A stretch of 14,852 nucleotides of DNA, taken from positions 1-14,852 of the forward strand of contig JARVKI010000213.1 of assembly GCA_036674765.1 (NCBI GenBank), in the 5' to 3' direction. Numbering within the stretch: position 1 is the first letter of the stretch; each line of letters opens with the position of its first letter. This DNA is from Seiridium cupressi. Taxonomy: Eukaryota > Ascomycota > Sordariomycetes > Amphisphaeriales > Sporocadaceae. Made by a program: the position numbers and the translations under genes. The notes below the pieces were generated by a model. That model ran no database searches and was not told the origin of the DNA. It worked only from the letters and a program-made list of their open reading frames with translations. Below are positions 9,566-14,852 of this stretch, in pieces.

Positions 9566-10738
9566 ATGGCGTCAGCACTAAACATCAGCAAATCTGTCGG
9601 GCTTGGCCTTCCTCCAGCCGCTCACGATCGCTTCGAGAAGGCTGACATTGATCTTACCAATGGCTATCCCTACAAACCAGAGCCACCGATTTATCTGGAT
9701 GACGTGTACAAGATCCGAAACGTGGAGAGGCCCTTTCACGATCCCGGGTTAAGAGCTGACAAGACGAAGAAGGCTCTCTTTTCGGCTGCGACCAAAGTGA
9801 CTGATCTGACTGCTTACATCGGGACCCAGATCGAAAAGCTGCAGCTCAAAGACCTCACCGATCAGCAGAAAGACGAACTTGCTCTGCTCGTAGCCGAGCG
9901 AAGCGTAGTATTTCCTCGGGGCCAAGAGATTTCTCCGCAGCAACAGAAAGAACTCGGGGAGTGGTTTGGCGAGGTTGAGATTCATGTACGATCTTCACTA
10001 CATAGGCTATTCACCAATGATAGAGGAACTAACGTCTTTTCTTAGCCCCAGCATTCCCAGGTCCCCGGTGTCCCAGGGGTGGCTGTAATCTGGCCCGCCC
10101 TCGAGACGGCAGGGCGCCCCGCTGATTTCCGAAAACCGTTTGCCACGAACCAATGGCATACCGACCTTGTCCACGAGTTGAACCCCCCTGGCTATACCCA
10201 TCTATATAACGATACGATTCCTCCAGTGGGAGGCGATACGCTCTGGGCCTCAGGTTACGCTGCCTACGAAAAGCTCTCCCCGGAGTTTCGCAAGATGATT
10301 GACGGTAAATTCGCCGTTTTTATCTCTCCGTACAGGTACCTCGATCGGGATCACCCGCAGGATGGGCCCAAGCACATAGAGCGGACGCACCCGCTGGTAA
10401 GGGTTCATCCCGCAACAGGGTGGAAAGCGCTCTGGGTGAATAGGGCTCTAACGGACCGTATTGTGGGCTTAGATCGCCCGGAAAGCGATGCCATCTTGAA
10501 CTATCTGTATCATATATACGAGGACAACGTGGACATTCAGGTCAGATTCAAATGGACCCCAGGGACAAGTGCGATTTGGGATAATCGTACTACAACGCAT
10601 AACGCTTCTTGGGATTATGGTGGGCGATATCCGAGACATGGGACAAGGGTCACAAGCCTGGCGGAGAAGCCGTTCTTTGATCCTGATGCGCCTACAAGGC
10701 TAGAGGCATTGGGACTGGTGGGAGATGACGAGAAGTGA
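9566..10738 (+). CDS. TauD/Jlp1-type 2-oxoglutarate dioxygenase
   Basis: Two exons, join(9566..9985, 10046..10738), give 370 residues, normal for fungal TauD/TfdA-family enzymes. The 60-bp intron has a CTAAC branch point and falls between codons 140 and 141. The ATG at 9566 (MASALNISKSVGLGLPPAA) is chosen because the family-like sequence begins there; the open frame upstream starts with a non-ATG codon. Iron ligands are visible: His178 and Asp180 in NQWHTDLVHE, and the distal His325 in NRTTTHNASWDY. RHGTRVT follows, with Arg337 and Arg341 as candidates for holding the 2-oxoglutarate carboxylate. Also family-typical are PPVGGDTLWAS and LAEKPFF near the end. Relatives take sulfonates (yeast Jlp1) or other small substrates, and some act in secondary metabolism. 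Here it sits head-to-head with a P450, so a tailoring hydroxylation or desaturation is possible. A housekeeping sulfur-scavenging role cannot be excluded. The frame is intact. Confidence 0.93.
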
Positions 10739-10905
10739 GTCGCGACGTAATGTGATCGTTTCTGTTTGTTTTATTCCATCTCGACTCTTTCGTCTTTGAC
10801 TTTCCATCGTTGCATCACACTTGTGGTTGAATCGATCCTTGTCTCCGAACTATTTCGTCTAGGAAAGGTCAGATAAATATAGCACCTGGTCTATACTATG
10901 CATCA

Positions 10906-11631
10906 CTCCTAGGACTGCCACGGTGTGTCGAGGTGCTCTAAAATAATGGGGCCGACGTTAACGCCCAAGGCGGACGCTTCGGCAACGCTCTGCAGGCTGC
11001 TTCGAGCAAAGGACACACCGAAGTGGCCAGCATGCTGCTCGACAAGGGCGCCGACTGGGCGGTTGCGAGCAATGACAGGTGGACGCCACTGAATGCTGCT
11101 TCCAACAACGGACACAACCGAGGTGGTCAAGATGCTGCTCGAAAAGGGCACTTCGGTCAACTCCATTAATAGCTTCGGTCAAACTCCCTTGTCCGTTGCT
11201 GCCAAGGAAGGGCATCTTTCTGTGGTAGAACTCCATTGAGCGTACAAATTGATGGAATCGATAGACTTGATACCAATGGTCTTACTGCGCTGTTATGGGC
11301 TGCGAAGCGGGGTAATGTTGCCGTTGTGGTACTGTTGCTTGAGAATCACGCAGACTTTACAATTGTAGATTCACATGGTACCACATGTTTGAGTCTAGCT
11401 TCCAGAGAAGGGCACGCTGAGATCGTGAAGACACTTCTCGATCATGGCGCAGATTGGTCCGTGCTGGATAATTCTAGGCTAGATGCTCTATGTATGGCGG
11501 TTCTGGGAGGCTATGACAACGTAGAGGCTTTGTTATCGTCAGCTGGTGCCACACTTCCAGACGATGTCTTTGGGTTTCGGGCTTTATACCAAGGTGATGT
11601 CTGGGGAGCAAGTCAGGCGACAGGGGTATAA
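10906..11631 (+). pseudogene. Ankyrin-repeat pseudogene
   Basis: About seven ankyrin repeats can be read on the plus strand, but only by changing frame. The frame from 10906 has an in-frame stop (10939-10941), then repeats with NGADVNAQ, NALQAASSKGHTEVASMLL and DRWTPLNAAS. At about 11115 one extra base breaks the frame within a GHTEVVKMLL-type helix. The next repeat ends at 11233-11238, where two extra bases again shift the frame. The last part, 11236-11631, has NGLTALLWAAKRGN, GTTCLSLASREGHAEIVKTL and a degenerate C-terminal repeat before a stop. No start codon, F-box, NACHT or other N-terminal domain is visible upstream, so it is also truncated. Ankyrin proteins of this type are numerous and fast-decaying in Eurotiales. 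Confidence 0.85.
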
Positions 11632-12003
11632 ATCTCCAAGAGGTATTAGATCCGAAATCTGAGGACTATGTAGAATTCTTCTCATCGATGCCGAAACATT
11701 CAGCCAGAGCGCCTCAAGATTATCACGTACTGGTATAAGATTAAAAACGTTCTGCATACTTTTCCCAAAGATTCATCCGGCTGCAGGTCTATAATGATCT
11801 AGATCGGTCGCGATGTAGCAGCCCGCCTCAGCCATGGCTATAATATTATGGTATCAAATCTGATAACGCCCGAAGGCCCGTATTTCCTCCCCAAATGCCC
11901 AGCGTTATGGACGGAAAGCTACCCTACTACTAACGCGGTGAGAGAGCTACACGTTACCGTGTCACAGGCTATCAAGAGAAAAGCGTCCACTTTCGCCAGG
12001 TAG
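11632..12003 (+). pseudogene. Unassigned decayed coding remnants
   Basis: Two open stretches look protein-like but lack start codons. One (about 11625-11734) reads NLQEVLDPKSEDYVEFF and then SSMPKHSARAPQDYHVL before a stop. The other (11803-12003) gives 66 codons including ITPEGPYFLPKCPALW and ends in TAG. They lie in different frames and may be parts of one broken gene, either the tail of the ankyrin gene or something else. I do not recognise a family; a faint likeness of the second stretch to aromatic prenyltransferases is too weak to use. Confidence 0.3.
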
Positions 12004-12348
12004 ACATGTCCTGTAACCGCTGGATTAGTACTCAGGTCGGTGACGACTGGGGAATCCCCGGTGTTGTATGTTTTCGGTCATTTTTTATTATATCTTTACG
12101 TTATATTACAACTTCCGGCCGTTTGCCAGGTCTGCTTAAAAAGCTGGTGCCTTTGAATTTCAAATTCGAAAACTTGCTTATATTCCTTATATTGTATTGC
12201 GGTTTGTTTGTCTTTAATTTTAATCGCGCTCACTTCGCTTGAGTATTGTGTTCCATTACATAGATCTGTGATACCAACATAGCCCCAAAGCAAGAAATCC
12301 CTGAAAGCATCTGAAAATAAAAGTAAATAGTGGAATCAAGTAGCCATT
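12004..12348. other. AT-rich intergenic stretch
   Basis: Lies between the decayed remnants and the stop codon of the second P450. It contains a near-palindrome GGGGAATCCCC (about 12050-12060) and a hydrophobic plus-strand frame (12006-12242) that is low in complexity and has no homologue I recognise. The right part would be the 3' end of the minus-strand P450. Confidence 0.4.
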
Positions 12349-14423
12349 TTACTGCCGCTTAGAGAATGCCATCTTTGTCCACGGCCTGGGAATCTTTGCT
12401 GTACGCCAAGTAATCCAACGGGGGGCGTCAGGCTTCATAAGCGTGAAGTCGTAATTCATAATAAGTTGCGCGACAACGACTTTCATAAAGGCGGCTGCGT
12501 AAAATATCCCAGGGCTTGATTATGTTAGTATGATGGGTAGATAAATTATTAAAAATGATTGGACGAAAACAGCATGATGCATCGATGATAAGTACGAAGA
12601 AGAACTCACCACGCCATTCTTCCGGTTCCCCACATCAAGAAGGAGTAGTCAGCATCTGTAATCTTTGTTGGCTTAGACTGCATTGCGGCAGAAGGTGTGA
12701 TGCCATCCATCTCAAGCAGAATTTTTGGGTCCACAAAACGGAAACCAGAGAATTCCTGGGGGGAAGGATAGTACTCGGCACTATTGTTGATCGCGCCAGA
12801 GGGGGGGCATGCCCAATCACCCACGCCGACTTTCGTACCGTCGGACAGGGAGAAGGGCTGCAAAGCACAACGGCGGACACTGACTGTTTGACAAGTCAGC
12901 GGGAGCTCAATATGGTACAAAAGATGCACCTACTGGACTCCACTGGCGTGAGACGAGCTGACTCTTTGATAAAACTGTCAAGTAAAGGAAGACCGCGGCC
13001 AGTGCGTTCGAAGTCAGTGTATGATTGCTGAAGCTCGCGTCGGATAGGCTCGATATACTCGGGGTGTAAAGAAAGATCCTGAATCACGTAGACAATAGTC
13101 TGTCACAATTAGTCAGTATTACTTAAAGAATATTGAATTTTTCAAATCAAAGTACTTGCCCTCGACAGGATATGAACTGAGCCAAACCAGATGGCCATTA
13201 ACTCATAAATAACACGATCCGCAGACCAAGGGTTTTGTTTTGGTGCTGTCTCAATGATCCATTGGATGCAATCAGCCTGAAGTAGTCAGTCAAAAACGAG
13301 TCCGGCCATCTCAAGCAACTAAATCGCATAGCTGCAGACACTCACGCGCTGTGTCATAGGATGCCCTAGAGTCTTAAGTTTGTGCTCTTGAATCCGCAGC
13401 TCCGCAGCTGGGAGTAGGCTTTTGAAGAACGTTTTGTGAGAATTAAGGCATCGACTCAACATGCCACTAACGACCGGAGCCAAGGGTTTCGGTAATAACC
13501 TTACAATCTCAGCATTCAACAGGGTCTCCTCGACGTACCCGAGGGCTGAGGCCATGAAACTTTCGTTCTTAGCTAGAAAAGTGGGAGGTTACACGGTTGG
13601 TCTCTGAAAGTTTTACCTGAGGAGGAAGACTTACTCAACTCTTCGTCAAACAAAGACCGTGCGTTGAGAAGAACTACCAAATCCATGATCATTGGGTATA
13701 TTCGTGCGTGCGTTATTCCTTTTTCCTGAGATGCATTTGATAGTAGCTTCGCCCAGCGTAATCGAGTCAGGAGTCCAAGATCCGGTAAAAGCTGAGGTAG
13801 GTTGTTGGTCAGAAGGGTCCGTAGCGTGCGGACAAAGCCGACACCCTCAACTCCGCGTCGATCGAACCAATTGAAACCATTCATAGTGTAGAGAGGTTAA
13901 AGCATCTGTTCTTATTAGCAGCTGGGGTGGTAGACCTTACTAAGCTCCTATGGATAGGGATCCTCACATGTTTCGCTGCACCATTGAGAGAGAGTACAGC
14001 ATCAGGAGCGTTGTCGAGCTCCTTAATGTGCTTCGGTGAGGACACAAATACCATACGAACATCGGGAGAATTGACCTCGAAGGGCTTCTCGCCACACTAA
14101 TGTAAGTACTTAGCGTCGTATAACGAGGAAACATGGAATGAGACTGGCATACTCTTTGGAATTCGTCGATGATAATGCTGGGTCCGACGAAAAGATACGA
14201 CCAGGCATGAAACAATTTCCTTGTGAACTCGATAATCCGGAGGGTTGGAGCCTGGAGCGATTAGGCATTTATCCGCAATGTACTCTGCTACCCTAGAGAT
14301 ACTTACGGAGCTTTGATCAGCCTGGAACAAAGGAATAATCAGAACCCCAAAGATGATAGTCATGGCTATGCTCAAGATAAAGTGTCTTGAAAGGGGTTCG
14401 AATAATATAGAGGACTCCATCAT
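12349..14423 (-). pseudogene. Nine-exon cytochrome P450 with one nonsense codon
   Basis: Exons: complement(12349..12514, 12610..12883, 12934..13099, 13160..13276, 13346..13572, 13635..13905, 13968..14096, 14153..14251, 14307..14423). Together they span 521 codons plus the stop, and all eight joins keep the frame. The single lesion is TAA at 13897-13899, codon 118 in exon 4, within H-M-L-stop-P-L-Y-T-M; a CAA glutamine changed by one C-to-T step would explain it. No acceptor placement avoids it. The start is the ATG pair at 14423/14420, followed by a membrane anchor (about 14-33). Seen further on are FEVNSPDVRMVFVSSPKH, the I-helix MAIWFGSVHILSRT, the ExxR motif ESAR (366-369) and the heme loop WGTGRMACPGIFYA with Cys467. 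Ile replaces the common Arg after CPG. The sequence belongs to a different P450 family from the gene at 7093-8976. Because only one codon is bad, a sequencing error, a recent null allele or a very young pseudogene are all possible. Otherwise it would be an ER-bound tailoring oxidase. Confidence 0.85.
13100..13159 (-). other. GC-AG intron in the second P450
   Basis: This 60-bp intron starts GCAAGT instead of GTAAGT and ends GACAG, with a CTGAC/CTAAT branch-point region. Removing it joins HILSR to TIVYVIQDL in frame and restores a normal P450 I-helix-to-J-helix spacing. Using the nearby GT donor instead would break the frame. GC-AG introns are a known minor class in fungi. Confidence 0.75.
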
Positions 14424-14777
14424 AACGGCGTGCAAACAATATCCCAGAATCTTGTTGTTTTCGGGTTAGAAAGTCAGAAGCGTAGCGTTCAGAACGATAG
14501 AATATATCAAAGCGCTCCGATATTGAGGTTTGATCGACTTTATTGTATGAGTGCGATTAGTCTTCTTGGCGAAGAGTAGGAGCACCTTTGGAAACTTGGC
14601 AAGAGAGTACAAACGAGATTTCTTTTTCACCAACTCTTCCCCTCTAGTAAATCAAGCCTTTCTTATCATACGAACCCTGCAGCGCAACCCAAATGCGATC
14701 TGCACTGCGGATTGAACCCCAAGCCCCGTTGCCGCTGCGTGCAAAATCACTCGCGCCGCACTCCATCAAGAAACGCT

Positions 14778-14779
<2 letters not shown>
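14424..14779. other. Upstream region of the second P450
   Basis: Expected to hold the promoter of the minus-strand P450. No reading frame with a recognisable domain was found on either strand; the last 120 bases before the poly-G run are more GC-rich and could be the edge of another gene, but nothing can be named. Confidence 0.4.

Positions 14780-14852
<73 letters not shown>
14780..14852. repeat. Terminal poly-G run
   Basis: 73 consecutive G residues end the window. Runs of this length are rare in fungal DNA, and a pure G tail at a sequence end is typical of two-colour Illumina reads running past their signal. It is probably artefactual and marks a contig edge. Confidence 0.9.

Noticed and set aside
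12006..12242. Hydrophobic 78-codon plus-strand frame, possible membrane peptide
   Set aside because: AT-rich sequence readily gives Phe/Leu/Ile-rich frames; no signal-peptide layout, homologue or neighbour supports it.
12349..12609. Loss of the heme-binding end of the second P450
   Set aside because: At first the gene seemed to stop after GTGRMA-W, but a 95-bp intron with a TACTAAC branch point leads to an exon starting with the Cys-Pro-Gly of the heme loop, so the C-terminus is complete.
1..14852. CRISPR arrays, tRNA and rRNA genes
   Set aside because: No regularly spaced repeats and no cloverleaf or rRNA-like sequence was seen on either strand; the window is eukaryotic.

Overview
The window looks like genomic DNA from a filamentous ascomycete, most likely a eurotiomycete of the Aspergillus/Penicillium kind. 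All confident genes are eukaryotic, with short introns (50-115 bp), GT-AG borders (one GC-AG), fungal branch points of the CTGAC/CTAAC type and typical fungal protein families. Species cannot be told from the sequence alone.

Layout. 1-840: an assembly-edge-like start with a 25-base C run, then an extremely AT-rich block (about 86% A+T by eye) carrying small GC-rich hairpins, then a 149-bp Tc1/mariner-type miniature element with TA target duplication. 841-1535: nothing recognised. 1536-2724 (-): a stand-alone trans-acting enoyl reductase of the LovC/ApdC type. 2725-4298: mostly gene-free, with a possible F-box remnant. 4299-6278 (+): a secreted FAD-linked oxidoreductase of the berberine-bridge/isoamyl-alcohol-oxidase type. 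7093-8976 (-): an intact four-exon cytochrome P450 with a CYP7/CYP8-like I-helix. 8977-9565: a divergent promoter region. 9566-10738 (+): a TauD/Jlp1-type Fe(II)/2-oxoglutarate dioxygenase. 10906-11631: an ankyrin-repeat pseudogene, followed by unassigned coding remnants to 12003. 12349-14423 (-): a second, unrelated P450 with nine exons, complete except for one in-frame stop codon in exon 4. 14780-14852: a 73-base G run.

How the genes may work together. A trans-enoyl reductase normally serves a highly reducing polyketide synthase or PKS-NRPS whose own ER domain is dead. Beside it lie a flavin oxidase, two P450s and a dioxygenase, a typical set of tailoring oxidases. The inference is a fragment of a polyketide or PKS-NRPS secondary-metabolite cluster. 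No PKS, NRPS, transporter or transcription factor is visible. Either the synthase lies outside the window (both ends look like assembly edges) or the cluster is an orphan in decay, which the broken P450, the ankyrin pseudogene and the repeat-rich flank would fit. The combination of trans-ER, berberine-bridge-type oxidase and P450s recalls cytochalasan-type clusters, but nothing here proves a product.

Exon structures were worked out by hand from reading frames, splice motifs and family patterns. No database search was run.
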